Positions 1 to 12,303 are shown, counted from the first letter of the stretch. The stretch is 64,000 nucleotides of DNA from Ursus arctos (GCF_023065955.2 NW_026622797.1:58215689-58279688); one strand, 5' to 3'. The notes: generated from the letters alone by a model not told the origin. Numbers and translations: made by a program.

Positions 1-60
1 ATTTTTTTGGTGGCTGAGTAGTATTCCATTGTGTATATATAATATATAGTGCAGGCAGGA
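1..60 (-). repeat. L1 ORF2 remnant, cut by the window edge
   Basis: TGGCTGAGTAGTATTCCAT is the reverse complement of a well-known 3' ORF2 segment of mammalian L1. Only the end is in the window. Confidence 0.6.
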
Positions 61-180
61 AGGCTGACCTGCAAATGTCACCCGCAGCATGGCCACCAGT
101 TCTCATGTGAGCAGCAGTGGGGTCCCAGTCAATCTGAGTGAGCAGGATCTAAAGGAGCTTTTAGGAACATTCATTTAAAG

Positions 181-857
181 AGTTTTGATTCTGGGGTCTG
201 AAACCAAGATAGTTTATAGTCTAATTTGAATTGATCACCTCCTCTGGCAACCATTTTTTTTTCTCCCAAACCTGACTGAACTCCCACCTTTTAACACAGA
301 CCTACCAAACACCACCATAACCTAGTTACTAGACAACTCTGAAAACTCATTTGTGTTGCATCTCATGAAGCCAAGTATCTCAGAACCAAAGGAACATCAG
401 GAGCCTACAGGTTCTAACCTTCAGATATTTTTAAAACATATACATACACACACACACACACACATAAAATATAAGTCAAATGAAATAAATATGACTCTTT
501 TAAGTTGCTCAATTAAAATAAATTCTACAGGACATCTTGATACTTACTGATACTGGAACAGGTGAACATTTGAGAGGTGTAAGTTTTTATTTCAGGATTT
601 CAGTCTCCTTTTTACTTCTCTACTCTAGTCATATTTGAGCTTCCTTGGCCTCAACATTTTATGGTCCAATAAAGGAGAGATAATTCCTCTCTCATTATAA
701 CAAAGAAATTATTCCAAAAAATGGGGGGAAATCCCACAAAATCACTTTAAAGTCATCAAAAAACAGGCATAAATTCAGGGCAAGTTATTATTTCCAACAA
801 TAGCCCTCTGTAGACATAGCCTATGGGTAAGCTTGGTGTGCTTCAGGACAAAACAAT
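181..857. other. Intergenic, nothing recognised
   Basis: AT-rich sequence with a short (CA)n run at 447-464. No exon-like or named repeat segment is seen. Confidence 0.5.
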
Positions 858-871
858 TTAAAGGCAACTGA

Positions 872-1090
872 GGAGTCCCTGGGTGGTGTGGTCAATTAAG
901 TGCCCGACTCTTGGTTTCAGCCCAGGTCATGATCTCAGGGTCGTGAGATAGAGCCCCAAGTGGAGCCCCAAGTGGAGCATCCCCCTCCCACCTCTGGCTC
1001 TGCACTCAGCATGGAGTCTGCTTGAGATGCTCTCTCCCTCTTCCTCTGCCCCTCCCGCTCATGCTCCCCCCCCAAACAAAAAGATAAATC
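872..1090 (+). mobile_element. CAN-SINE
   Basis: Older copy (GGAGTCCCTGGGTGG head) with TSD ttaaaggcaactga at 858-871 and 1091-1104, and a duplicated GAGCCCCAAGTG inside. Confidence 0.95.
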
Positions 1091-1275
1091 TTAAAGGCAA
1101 CTGAAATATTTAAAGAGGTGTAAAAAGTGACAAAATGTTTACATAATAATGAGAATACTAAGGACACAGGCTACACTTTATTGAAATTTATTCCATTTTA
1201 AGGAATCATACCTATGCAGTCAAGGGTAAAGCTCCCACATAGCCAATAAAACAATTTTTAAAATTATTGATATTG

Positions 1276-1459
1276 GGGCATCTGCATGGCTCAGTCAGTG
1301 AAGTGTCTGCCTTTGGATCGGGTCACGATTCCAGGGTCCCGGGATCGAGCCCCACATTGGGCTCCCTGCTCTGCAGGGAGCCTGCTTCTCCTTCTCCCTC
1401 TGCCTAACACTCAGCCAACTTGTGCCCTCTCTGTCAAAAAAAGAAATGAAATATTTTTA
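1276..1459 (+). mobile_element. CAN-SINE
   Basis: Flanked by TSD aaaattattgatattg (1260-1275 and 1460-1475), identical on both sides. Confidence 0.95.
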
Positions 1460-1475
1460 AAAATTATTGATATTG

Positions 1476-2859
1476 TTTAAATGCTGGATAGCATTACTGA
1501 CAAAGTTCTAATTTTGATTATTTTATATGATAAAGATAATGACAGTGGAGAATTAACTAGACTCCACACAATATTTACAAGGACAATAAAGTAAGTTCAG
1601 TGTGTGTGTTGACCAAGAAAAACCACTTCTACTTGTTTTCATACTGTCTATATAATGGAGAACTAATTCTCAAGCCTTTCTTTTATTAGCATGGGAGACT
1701 GGGGAATAACACATGGAAAAGAAAAGTAAATATTGCTTGATCTCAGGAAGAAAGTTATATGCTCTTCTAAGTTGGAAAGAATTTGTGAAATAAGGATGAT
1801 TGTAATTTCTTCAAAGCCCTAAACTATGGTGTTTCATTCTGGGCACCCAAGGCAATAAACATGGGAGAAAGTTAAAACTAAGAATCTGTCCCTTTTTCAT
1901 ATTACCAAATAAATCTAAGACTAAGGATATAGAGATCTGGTAAGCTGAAATATTCATTTTAAAACAAGATACTTGTATAAAAATGGTATTAGTTGGAAGA
2001 GAAAAGAAGACCTTTTACTCTCAGCAAACTTATTCCTTCCAAAACACACTCCAAATTAGTCAGTACTTTCTCCTTTGTTTGGCAGAATTGTTCCATCTGA
2101 GAAGATCAAGGAAGATTTAGCTTGCATATACAAATTGAAAGGAACCAGTGCTTAAACGATTGGGAAGCCTTGTCCTGAAGAAAGTTTCTGCCCAACTTTT
2201 TAAGCCTAGGTAGTTAGATCTCCACATCAAGGAAAAAAGAAACTTCGGGTGCTCATTTGAATAATTTGACAACAATATCTGTAATCTAAATATAAGATGT
2301 GGGCATTTTGCTTTGCTTTTTCCTGTTGCAAAACTGGGGATTGAAACAGGAAGACAATTGCTGGAAGAAAATAAAAAAGAGGAACCAGTTTTCAATAGTT
2401 GTTTTCACCAATTTTTGTAACTAGTATTTTCCCTCCTGTACTTACAAATAATTTACTTTTTAGCATTGTTTGGCCTTTTAAAACTGGTTGGCAATTTGTA
2501 GTAGCATTAGAACTCTACCTCCTCTTTGGAAAATAAACTTCGACGAACTATTCCACATTCTAGAAATACCAAATATTATTATGAATTCTGGGATCTCAAA
2601 AAGATTCCTCTTTCTGGAGCAATGCAATTAGCCGAGTTTTCCAATGATTAAATGGGGTCATCTACAAAAAAGGACTGCTCAGGGCATAAGATTATCCTTC
2701 CTTCCATCAAAGTGACAATCTGGTGCAGAAAGTTCCAAACAAAGCTCCCTCTGACAAACACAGAAGTGAGAAAGGAATGAAGTGTGACTCCACCAGTTCC
2801 CCCATTTGCTTCTCCAGCCCCCTTGAAAACTGTGTGACGTCTGATGTCAGAAGAAACGC
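1476..2859. other. Intergenic, nothing recognised
   Basis: AT-rich. Short open frames only, none with a domain I recognise. Confidence 0.45.
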
Positions 2860-3520
2860 CAATGGATGCCGAGCAAGCCGTAGCACTGAGAAGAACGCAG
2901 GGGATCTTTGCGTGTCTGGCCGAGACCTTCCCCTGCCGTCTAAGAGGGACGTCCCAACCCCGGGGCTAACTGGGGCGGCACCACACCCAGCGCGGGGAAG
3001 CCCCCTGCTGTGACCAAAGAGGCTCCATCGGACCTCCGGCCTCAAAGCGAGGCCTCGCCTCTGCTCCTACGCCCCACGCGCGGGGTGGAGAAGCGCCCAG
3101 GCCTCCTCCGGGGCTTAGAATGGACGGGGCCGGGGATCTCTCTCCCCTCCTTCTGGGGTTCGACCCCTCAGGCGGTCAGGCTGTTTTCCTAAGGAGGCGG
3201 AGAGGAAACGCTCGCCCCAGATCTCCGCGCAAGACCTTTGCCTCTTCCCTGTGGACATTTCGGGCCGCTGCAGTATCTTCCTAGTGGTCGGCTTGCGTCT
3301 CAGTGACCTTGGGACTACGCACTCATAGATAGCCATGCGCGGCCACAGAAGCCCTCGCTGAAGTGAATGCACCCACGCGCCTGGGGCGGGGGTGGTGGTG
3401 GTGGTGGTCCCCGAAGCGGCTGGCAGGAGGCAAGAGCCGCTGGGCGGCTCCTCTGTGGACCCTGTCGACCCTCTGCCTGGCACTACTACCCGGGGTGCCG
3501 AAATCAGAGCGAGGCAGGTG
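2860..3520. promoter_or_regulatory. Orphan CpG-rich patch 1
   Basis: GC-rich stretch with many CpGs, 12 kb upstream of the CCNC start, with a GGT repeat at 3388-3407. Overlapping open frames on both strands (up to 144 residues) have low-complexity composition and look like a by-product of few A/T-containing stops. No recognised gene. Could be a distal regulatory island. Confidence 0.45.
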
Positions 3521-3654
3521 CCCTCACGACTGTACCAGGCTGGCGTCAAATTCCCAAGGAAGGAAGCGTTTTAGTGATAAAGACATAAATGATAATAAAA
3601 GAGAAGCAGGAACTCAATTGTTAAAGTTTGAGTAACAGACCTCTCAGGGTGAGC

Positions 3655-3830
3655 ACCCTATATTAATTCATGCATCATTCATGCTTTCCAAGAACACGTA
3701 ATGGGCGCTTATTATGGAGAAGCTGTGCTCATGCTCGACAAGCATCATTCTAGGCCCTTCCAGGCCCTTCACATATGATCTGCCCCCACGTTTTCAGGAG
3801 CACTGCAAGGTAACTGTAGACAGTTTTCAA
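3655..3830 (-). repeat. MIR or L2-type remnant
   Basis: Degraded copy of the reverse-strand MIR pattern (GGGCGCTTATTATGG, CATTCTAGGCCCTTC). Confidence 0.45.
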
Positions 3831-4498
3831 AAGGTCTGCGGAGCTTGGTGACCCTTGCAAAGAAAGACAGGATCACGTGCAGGAGAAGATTGTCCAGTTC
3901 ACTTTCGCGGTCCCAGGCTCACGTTTGGAATCAGACCCAGGTTTTGATGTTTGGGAGAAAATAGACCAAGGTCAAGGATTTAGCGCATGTCAGTCAGTTC
4001 CTGGAGCAAGACCAGGAAGACTCCAAAGACTATTTGTAGCATAATTATTTACTTCTTTTTTTAAAAAGGTTTGAATGTGTAAAATAGTCAAAGAGTTAAA
4101 ACCACAGCTGAATAAACGGGCTGTCAATTTAAGTATTCAATCCTAAGGATAAATACAGAAAATCGATGACTGTGACTGTAAAAGGTAGTGATTGGTTTCC
4201 TGAATCCACGGTGGGCAATATAACTCTGTATATTACGAAACACAAACAAGAAAGCATGCTTATCAAGACGGAAGACTTTTTCATTAGGAAACTTTTGTAG
4301 GTGGAAATGTTGCAATTGTCAGTTGAAGTATTTGGTAAAGTCTAACATTATCCTCAAGTAAGAGACAAGCGACAGGAGGGTACAGATGCAATAAACCTAG
4401 TAAGAAATTAATTTTTCCTTTGCTAATCCCACCCCCACCCCCCGAATTCGCCACGCAACAATGTTAACGTTGGCAGTGTTTGGAGATGTCAGGCAGAG
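3831..4498. other. Intergenic, nothing recognised
   Basis: Mixed composition between the two CpG-rich patches. No confident repeat or exon. Confidence 0.4.
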
Positions 4499-5540
4499 TA
4501 TATAACAGGGCTTCAGAACTCTTACGTAAAAGATAGTATGCTCCCTGGGCTTCCGAGGCCGGGCAGGTTGGCAAAAGCTGGCTCAGAGAGGAGGAGACTC
4601 ACACACCCGCCGGCTAGCGGCGCCGGCTGCTGCTGCTTCCGCGGGCGGCACCCACGCCGCCGCCGCGTCCCCTCCTCGGGGTCTCTCGCAGCCATTCAGG
4701 GTGTAAGATACAAGAACTTGAAGTTTTCTTTGGAATTCTGTCCGTGAGACTGGCTCCTGGGCACGGCAGGTTTCTTTGGCTCCAGCTACAACCTGGGGCT
4801 TGGAGAGGAAGCACCACAGCCTCTGTTCGCCGCTCCCGACCGAAGTGAAAACACCTCCCGGAAGCCGCTCCAGCATCCTGCGCGGTACCGCGGAAAGCGG
4901 CCCCGGGCTGCGCAGTGCCCCAGCTGCCCTCCAGGCTGCGCTTCACGCACTTCCTCGGCCATCAAAAGCGAATCCGCACCTGATCCACAGAGCGAAGTAG
5001 GTGAGGTCGCGAGGAAGAACTTTGGGGGTTTTTGCTGTTTTTGTTTTTGTTTTTGTTGGGGGGATTTTTCCTTTGAGGCCCTGCTGCTGTTCTGGCCCGC
5101 AGCATGGAGGAGGCGGGGTAAGGGCATCGCTCCCTGGAGTCCTGCAGGACTGAGCGCAGCTGGGCCGAGGCAGTCGACAGGTGTGTGCCGCCGAACCCTG
5201 GAGCACCGGGAGGCGTCTGGAAGCGAGAGCGGAACGCCGCAGGCGAGTCGGTCGGGAGGAATCATCTGGCGTTTAAGCCTTCCCGGGTCTGTTACTGGCG
5301 CTGCAGATCGGTCCGCGCTGCGGGAGCCGGAGGAGCATGAACCGGCCCAACACAGACCCAGCAGACGCGCACGCCACCCAGCGCCGCTCCGCTCTAGGTT
5401 CAGCCGGGAGGGAGTTCCCTCTGTTAGGCAGAGTACTTCGCGTCTGTTTTTGTTCCCTAGTGTCAGCCTCCAAAGAGAGCGCGGTGTAGCCGTAACGTCC
5501 CTATTCTCAGCTCTTAGAGCTATAACCGGCATACAGAAAC
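4499..5540 (+). promoter_or_regulatory. Orphan CpG-rich unit with TATA-like box and splice donor
   Basis: TATATAA at 4499-4505 is followed by about 1 kb of CpG-dense sequence. A strong donor, AG|GTGAGG, lies at 5000/5001, so a 5' exon of roughly 470 bp starting near 4,530 is possible. A second donor-like GGGGTAAGGG is near 5,118. No protein family is recognised. Candidate promoter of a non-coding RNA or a distal enhancer in the CCNC-PRDM13 interval. Confidence 0.35.
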
Positions 5541-5557
5541 GCTCAGTAAAATAATGG

Positions 5558-5690
5558 TTCATTCATTTAACAAGTGTTTGTTGAGTGCTCATTATGTGCC
5601 AGGCACCCATACTGACTTGAACCACGTAGACCAGGCACCTGGCCTCAGTACGCTTCTATTTACCGTTAGTTGAATGAATGAATGAAGAAA
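5558..5690. repeat. L2/MIR-class ancient repeat
   Basis: Contains TTTGTTGAGTGCTCATTATG and GTGCCAGGCAC, the signature of the L2 3' end. It supplies the apparent start of a long - strand open frame over the CpG patch. Confidence 0.6.
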
Positions 5691-5927
5691 GAATTAGGTA
5701 TCAAGAGCAGCTGTAGAAAAGATGGCACCTCTGGGCCACCTTTCCATAGGTCACCTCAAAAAGGAGACAGGAAAGGAACACAGGGTCAGGGAGATAAAAC
5801 TAGAACCACCCCTCCCTCTTTCTTGTGTTTCCAGGGAGAAGGGAATAAGGTAAAGGATGACAGGAGGAATCTCCTACAGTGATCAGCTCTGCATTCTGTG
5901 GGCAAATTACCTACTTTCTTATGGTAT

Positions 5928-6290
5928 TAAATGCTCTGGTCTGAATGTTTGTATCCTCCCAAAATTAATATGTTGAAACCTAACGTCCAGTGGGAAGGTA
6001 TTAAGCGGTGAGGCCCTAAGGAGGTACTTAGGTAGGGAGAGGCCCCTTCATGAATGGAATTAGTGCTCTTATAAGAGACCCCAAAGGGATCCCCTCCCCT
6101 TGTGCCATGTGAGGACACAAGGCAAAGACAAGCTGCCTGCTGTGAACCAGGAAGTAGGGTCTCACCAGACAGCTCTCTGTGTCATGATCTTGGACTTCCC
6201 AGCCTCCATAGCTAGGAGAAATAAATGTTTACTGCTGTTAAGCCGCCCCGTGTATGGTACTTTGTTATAACATTCTGAATGGACTAAAAT
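5928..6290 (+). repeat. MLT1-type MaLR LTR
   Basis: Solo LTR pattern: CTGAATGTTTGTATCC, CATGTGAGGACACA, ATCTTGGACTTCCCAGCCTC, GAGAAATAAATG and TTGTTATAACA in the expected order. Confidence 0.8.
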
Positions 6291-7690
6291 GGTCAGTATA
6301 TTATATATACTAGGGAGAGATCTGTCTTTAAGGTCTAAATGTAAATCTGTCATTCTACACTCGTGACACTAAGACAAAGACAATAAATAAAGTGAAGAAA
6401 GGGAATGAAGAGAAAGGAGTTCAGCTCAAAGATGAAAAACAAACAAAAAGAGTGGTGGGGATAACACTATGGCCCATGTTCCCTTCTTACAAAGAAACTG
6501 TAAGTTTAAGTCGTATGAGTTCTTCACTGTTTTAACATAGATTAAGGACTGATAGTTAAAGAAATTAGAATCACAAAATAAGTACATCCTCACCCCAACC
6601 ACCTCATCCTGAAGTGGAAGTCTTGTTAATACTACTTACTCCACTTTCTTTTAAGCTACTTTAGCCTCTGGCTTTGAAAAGATCTGCTGAGCCTGTGTTC
6701 TATGCCTACATCTTATTGTAAAGGTGACTAAGTAATGACACAGAGAGCTCAATCCTATTGAAAGAAAATTAATGTTACTCACAGTTCTTGGAAACAAGAG
6801 GCACAGCTCACCACACAAGGCCACAGGAGGAACACCAGGTTTTGGTCAGGAAGGAAAGGAGCAAGCAGTGTGTTTAGGCGAGAATCTTTATTTGGGTTCC
6901 TGTGGGAAAGATAAGACAGGGCAGGGTGAACAGTTTAAGATTGGCTAGTTTGAATAATTTCCTTGGATTTGAGGCTCTGTGGGTGGTTCCTAGTTGCCTG
7001 GCACTTGGTCCTGGATGATGGAGGCAAAGGACTATTGCCTCCTGGGGTCTAATTGCCAGGTAAAGGAGGTCTGGCTCTGGATTGGTTAGTTTGCATAACA
7101 AAGACATGCCCTGGGCTGGACCCTTTGCAATCTCTGGGAATTGGCTGACCCTGGGAAGGGCAGTCTCTCCCTAGCCAGAGGATTTTTTTTAAGATGTCAA
7201 AACATGGTAATATAGAGAAAATAAGAAATATGATTCATACAGCCTGGGGTAAGAAAAAGGGACAGAAATTTCTTGTGTTCTTTGAACACAATGCCCTGAG
7301 AGTCTAAACTCTGGGCATCATACTTTCTTCTCTTCAGCTCCACAAAGTAACTTTGGAAAAGAAGTTGATTAGTTTGGATGGAGAGGTGATGCAATCAAGT
7401 GAAAAAGTCAGAAAAACAGGTTCAGAGAAGTAGGATCCAATGAAAGAATGAAGTCATCAGCCAGATTTGTGGTGGGATGTTGAGGTAGGTTTAGACCATA
7501 ATCAAGTCTGTGTAGTAGGGTTGAGCTGGTTTTTCCAAAGGAGTGGTTCTCTATCTAATGGGCTTCTTTAAATTCAGAATTTGGGACTTCAAAGCCTTTC
7601 AGTTATTCAACAAATTACATTTTCCAAAGAACTCTGTATATGGTCCCAACATTAGGAAGTAGGTCCAGCAGGTATTGTTATTCTGATTTT
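6291..7690. other. Intergenic, nothing recognised
   Basis: No confident exon or repeat. Open frames are short and lack family motifs. Confidence 0.4.
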
Positions 7691-7704
7691 AAAACTGAGT
7701 CTTA

Positions 7705-7908
7705 GGGGCGCCTGGGTGGCTCAGTCATTAAGTGTCTGTCTTCTACTCAGGTCATGATCCCAGAGTCCTGGGATTGAGCCCCGCATCGGGCTCCCTGCTT
7801 GGTGGGAAACCTGCTTCTCCCTCTCCCACTCCCCCTGCTTGTGTTCCCTCTCTCACTGTCTCTCTCTGTCAAATAAATAAATAAAATCTTAAAAAAAAAG
7901 AAAACAAG
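7705..7908 (+). mobile_element. CAN-SINE, young type
   Basis: GGGGCGCCTGGGTGGC head, TAAATAAATAAAATCTT tail. TSD aaaactgagtctta at 7691-7704 and 7909-7922. Confidence 0.97.
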
Positions 7909-8239
7909 AAAACTGAGTCTTAGATAAATTATTTGTCCAAGGCTTTGTGATTAGTTCATAGAAGAACCCTTGTTAGCATCTTAGCCTGATGCTTACTTAG
8001 CTCAGTGCTCTGCGTGCCATTCCTAAACCATATATTTATATTTCAACAAGCACATTTTTAAAGAATGTGAATCAATACATATTTATTGAGGGGTTGCTAG
8101 TCATTAAGTGTCTAGAGTGGTGTGAGAGCCTTTGGGAGTATGATATTTGCTGGTCCTGAATATATTCAGTGTTGACACATAGCTGATTTGTTCCTTCTTG
8201 GCAGTATCAGTATGACAGAGAAGTCATACACACTCCGGG

Positions 8240-8430
8240 CACACACACTGGTTTTCATCCTCACTCCACCATACTGTACATGTAGACCTGGCTCCTCACT
8301 TAACCTTTCAGCCCAAGTATTGTCATCTATAAAAAGAGCATAATATCTACTTAACAGGCTTGTTAATAGGACTAATAAAATAAGTACATGTACATATGAT
8401 AATGTTTCAGGTGGCTGAATTTGATTTCAC
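8240..8430 (+). repeat. MIR
   Basis: Degraded MIR: CTCACTTAACCTTTCAG, GTCATCTATAAAAAG, then the GTTAATAGGACTAATAAAAT segment. Confidence 0.6.
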
Positions 8431-8503
8431 ATAAATAGAAGGTCAAGAATTGATCCCCCAGAAACTGAATAAGGATTTCTGTAATCAATAAGGTGAATTT
8501 TAA

Positions 8504-8705
8504 GATTTTTTTAAAAAATTTACTTATTTGACAGAGAGAAACAGTGAGAGAAGGAACACAAGCAGGGGGAGTGGGAGAGGGAGAAGCAGGCTTCCCGCAG
8601 AGCAGGGCGCCCTCACGCAGGGCTCAGGGCTCGATCCCAGGATCCTGGGATCATGACCTGAGCAGAAGGCAGACGCTTAATGACTGAGCCACCCAGGTGT
8701 CCCGG
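8504..8705 (-). mobile_element. CAN-SINE
   Basis: Reverse-strand copy (ends CTGAGCCACCCAGG). The flanking 16-bp repeats at 8488 and 8706 have diverged, so it is older. Confidence 0.95.
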
Positions 8706-9054
8706 ATAAGGCAAATTTAAAAGAGAACTCATAATAAAAGTGTTTCTAATCATTATTATGTTTATCATTTGTAAGGAGAGAGAGCATCAGAGCAATAACT
8801 CACCAAAGTCAAGTGTTTTCTCTTACAGTTTGAACCATGGCTTTCAAATTAAACTTTTAAGTTAGCTTATCCAAGGCAATTCCCTTACTGACCATGGGTA
8901 CCTGATTCTCTTGCCTCCACTATTGCCACTGATCACCTCTAGCTAAATAAATAGTCCCATAAACCATTTGAAGCCTTTCATTACATGCTATATTCCTCGA
9001 TATCCTTCCTCCTATCACATCGGAAAGAGAGAAAAGAAGAAAAGAAAAATACGA

Positions 9055-9272
9055 TAATGTTTCTCAACCTTGGCACTCTTGGGGCTGGATAATTCACTGA
9101 TGTGGGGGGATGTCCTGTGCACTGACGAATGTTTAGCAACATCCCCGGCCTCCACCCAAGAAATGCCCAGAGTGCCCACCCCACAGTTGTGACAAGCAAA
9201 AATGTCTTCAGTCCCCTTCAATCCCATTCCATGATGGTCAAAATAATCCCCAGTTAAGAACCACTGACACAC
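9055..9272. repeat. MER20-like hAT-Charlie DNA transposon
   Basis: Starts TTTCTCAACCTTGGCACT and ends TTAAGAACCACTGA, an imperfect inverted repeat pair, about 215 bp apart, which is the MER20 length. The internal GTTTAGCAACATCCCCGGCC fits. Confidence 0.75.
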
Positions 9273-9489
9273 AGATACAATAATCAGCAGCAACAAAGGG
9301 ACTGATTTTTTCCCTCCAAATGCTACAGTTTAAGACCAGTAAACACCTTGCCCAGAAGCTCTCGGTGGATATTTCCTCTAATGCATTGGCCATGCCCATG
9401 CCTCCACCAAGCACATGCAAGGCAAACAGGAACCAGCACTGCTCTTAGATTCAATCAGGTGAGATACTGCTCTAGCCCATGCCTCAGGG

Positions 9490-11150
9490 CCCTGTAATTT
9501 AGAGTGCATATATAATTTTTACAATAAAGTTTTTAGAATTATTTACAGAAAAATTGCAAAGATAGTACAGAAAGTTTCTGTATATCCTTTACCCAGTTCT
9601 CTCTCCCTGATTTTAGCATCTCATATAACCATGATACATTTGTCAAAATTGAGAGGTTAATATTGGTACATTACTATTAATATTGGTACATTACTATTAA
9701 TATTGGTACATTACTATTAACTAAATTCCACACTTTATTCAGATTTTTCTCACTAATGCTCTTTTTTCTGTTCCAGGATCCCACCCAGGGTACCACATTA
9801 CATTTAGTTATTGAGTCTCCCTAGTTCGTTCTGGTCGGTGACAATTTATCAGTCTTTCCCTGTTTTCAAAGACCTTGGCAGCTTGAAGAATGCTAGTCAA
9901 GTATTCCATAGAAAGTCTCTCAATTTGGGTATGATGCTTTTTCTCATGACTAGTTATAGGGGCTATGGGCCTTTGGAAGGAGGACCACAGAGGTAAAGTG
10001 CTCTTCTCATAACATTATGTCAGAAATATATACTATCAACATGACATGTCACTGCTGTTGTTAATTTTTATCATTCAGTTAAAGTAGTGTTTGCCTGTTA
10101 TCTCCATTGTAGAATTACTATTTTTCTCTTTCCATAATCCAGTCTTTGGAAGCAAGCCTCTAAGTTGAGCTCATACTCAAGGGTAGAGGGATTAAGTTCC
10201 ATCTTATGGTGGGCAGGTAATATTTACATATATTGTGTGGAATTTTCAGTAAAAAACTTTGATCTCTTTTTATCCATTTATTTATTCAATTATATATCAG
10301 TATGGATTCAAATACATGTATTTTGTTATGTACAATAATACTACATTATTTTGTTGTTGTTGCGCACATTGTTTCAGCTTAGGCTATTGGGGTCTTTTTC
10401 AGAATGACTCCTGTGTTTTTCTGACATAGTCCCAATCTTTTGGTTTTGGAGCACTTCTTTCTTCCCTCATTGGTACTACGAATCAGGACCACCTTGTATT
10501 TTCTCTGCTCAGTCTTAGAATTAGCCATTTCTCCAAGGATCCTAGGTTCCTTTTATTGGAGAGTGGTATTTATAAACCAAGATGTGGATGTGAGTGTGCT
10601 CATTACAATTGGGTATCAGTGCTTTCAACTCCTCTCAGCAGATAAAACTAAAAAATATATATGTTATATACATGCATATGAATACTGATGCATGTATACA
10701 AACTTATGCATACCTCTTCCATACCTATCTGTCGATATACATGAGCAGAGCGAATTCTGTAATTACTGATTCTAATCCATTAGCATAGAGTTCATTCTAT
10801 CTTTCTTCCCTCGATGATTTGTAATTTCCTTCTCTGACAATGAAAACCTGGCTCGCATTATGTACTATCCATTTTTACTTATGTGTTCAACCTCAGCATG
10901 CACATAAAGCAAGTTCAGAATTATTAATCCATAGTTCTGTGAGAAATCTACAAATCAGAGTACAATGTTTATGTACAGTTCTTTTTGTTTTTAGCCTTAC
11001 AGATTACAGTGGAGTACATTTTTTAGTCAGAATGTTTATAGAGAAAGAGACCCCACAAAATTTTTTACCCAAAGCCTCACACCCTAGCAGTGGCCCTGTT
11101 CTCTTTCCCATCAATTCCATTATTATTTTAATGCCTTGATACATATTCTC
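9490..11150 (-). repeat. Ancient L1 (L1M-type) block
   Basis: Contains segments typical of old mammalian L1 in antisense: TGTTCCAGGATCCCACCCAG, ACCACAGAGGTAAAGTGC, AGCCATTTCTCCAAGGATCC, TTCCTTTTATTGGAGAGTGG. It is interrupted by a local tandem repeat at 9661-9720. The orientation is the less certain part. Confidence 0.65.
9661..9720 (+). repeat. Three perfect copies of a 20-bp unit
   Basis: Unit tattggtacattactattaa repeated three times without a mismatch, inside an old, diverged L1. Confidence 0.95.
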
Positions 11151-12095
11151 CCACATTTTTCTTCTTGATCATATATAAATAAGCACACAAGGATATAAAT
11201 ACTATATAGGTATGTGTATTTGTTCTACAGAAGACATTTGGCCTGAGGTTAGAGTTTGAGAAATGAAATGTTTTAGAAGCAACCCAAGTAATTCTAAGGT
11301 ACAGTCATGGTTAAGGTTCACCACTCTGGTCATTCTAATCAAGGCTACCTCTAGACAATACTTTGTTTGTGTGACCTTTATCTATGTAGACAAGCAAATA
11401 GAAGAAGTAAGTAGAAAATGAAGTAAAGTGAACTGAAGTGGAAAGTTTATGATGTAGACCAAAGCTGGAGCATACAGACTAAAGTTACAGTGAGCCGAGA
11501 TGATGAAGCAGACACAGAGTGGGGAGACTGTATGGGTTAGTTGGGAACAAGAAAACAGAGAAAACACACACAGAGAAATAAGCCTCAATTCTGGACAGTT
11601 TTCTAGGTTTAATGCTAGTGTCAATCATGTTTCTTTATAGTGAACTGTGAATTTCTAGAAGTAACTTTCACAACCAAAAGAGTCTAATTAAAATATGTAG
11701 ATTTAAAGTAAAAGTGAAGGAAAAGAAGGAAGGGAATTGGCCAGTGTTGCAGGGATAAACAATGTAATGGAAGAAGAGAGCATTTAGTTCATAGCCAGAT
11801 GGTAAGATCCATTCTGAGTTTGGATTTGAAGAGAAAAGTATATTAAAGTCATATTTCAATCATTTGGGAAGACCACTGAGACAGATGGACTTCCTCAGGG
11901 TTTGGAGATCTGACTTTCATTCTTGCAGACCCAGAAACCTGAGCTGCCAGCTTACCATATCTAGATCATCTCCTAAGTGTGGACACACAATAATCAATCC
12001 CAGAGAAATTCATATATTAAAAACCCAATATAAATTTATTGGTTTATATGGACAATAATAATTGCCAAATTGATCAGGTATTTTTGTTTGCTGCT
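11151..12095. other. Intergenic, nothing recognised
   Basis: AT-rich. No exon-like or confident repeat segment. Confidence 0.4.
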
Positions 12096-12108
12096 GAGAG
12101 CATTATAT

Positions 12109-12303
12109 ACATATTTTTAAAGATTTTATTTATTTGACAGAGAGAGACACAGCGAGAGAGGGAACACAAGCAGGCAGAGTGGGAGAGGGAGAAGCAGGCT
12201 TCCCGCAGAGTAGGGAGCCCGATGCGGGGCTCAATCCCAGGACCCTGGGATCATGACCTGAGCCGAAGGCAGACGCTTAACGACTGAGCCACCCAGGAGC
12301 CCC
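12109..12303 (-). mobile_element. CAN-SINE
   Basis: Reverse-strand copy, with TSD gagagcattatat at 12096-12108 and 12304-12316. Confidence 0.97.

Noticed and set aside
3115..3549. 144-codon open frame on the - strand in CpG patch 1
   Set aside because: Same reason: CpG-rich shadow with a threonine run from the GGT repeat and no family resemblance.
4786..5562. 258-codon open frame on the - strand across the CpG patch
   Set aside because: GC-rich DNA has few stops. The start lies in an L2/MIR-type repeat, composition is low-complexity, frames overlap on both strands and no domain is visible.
9640..9740. CRISPR-like array from three regular repeats
   Set aside because: The units are directly adjacent with no spacers, in vertebrate L1 sequence.
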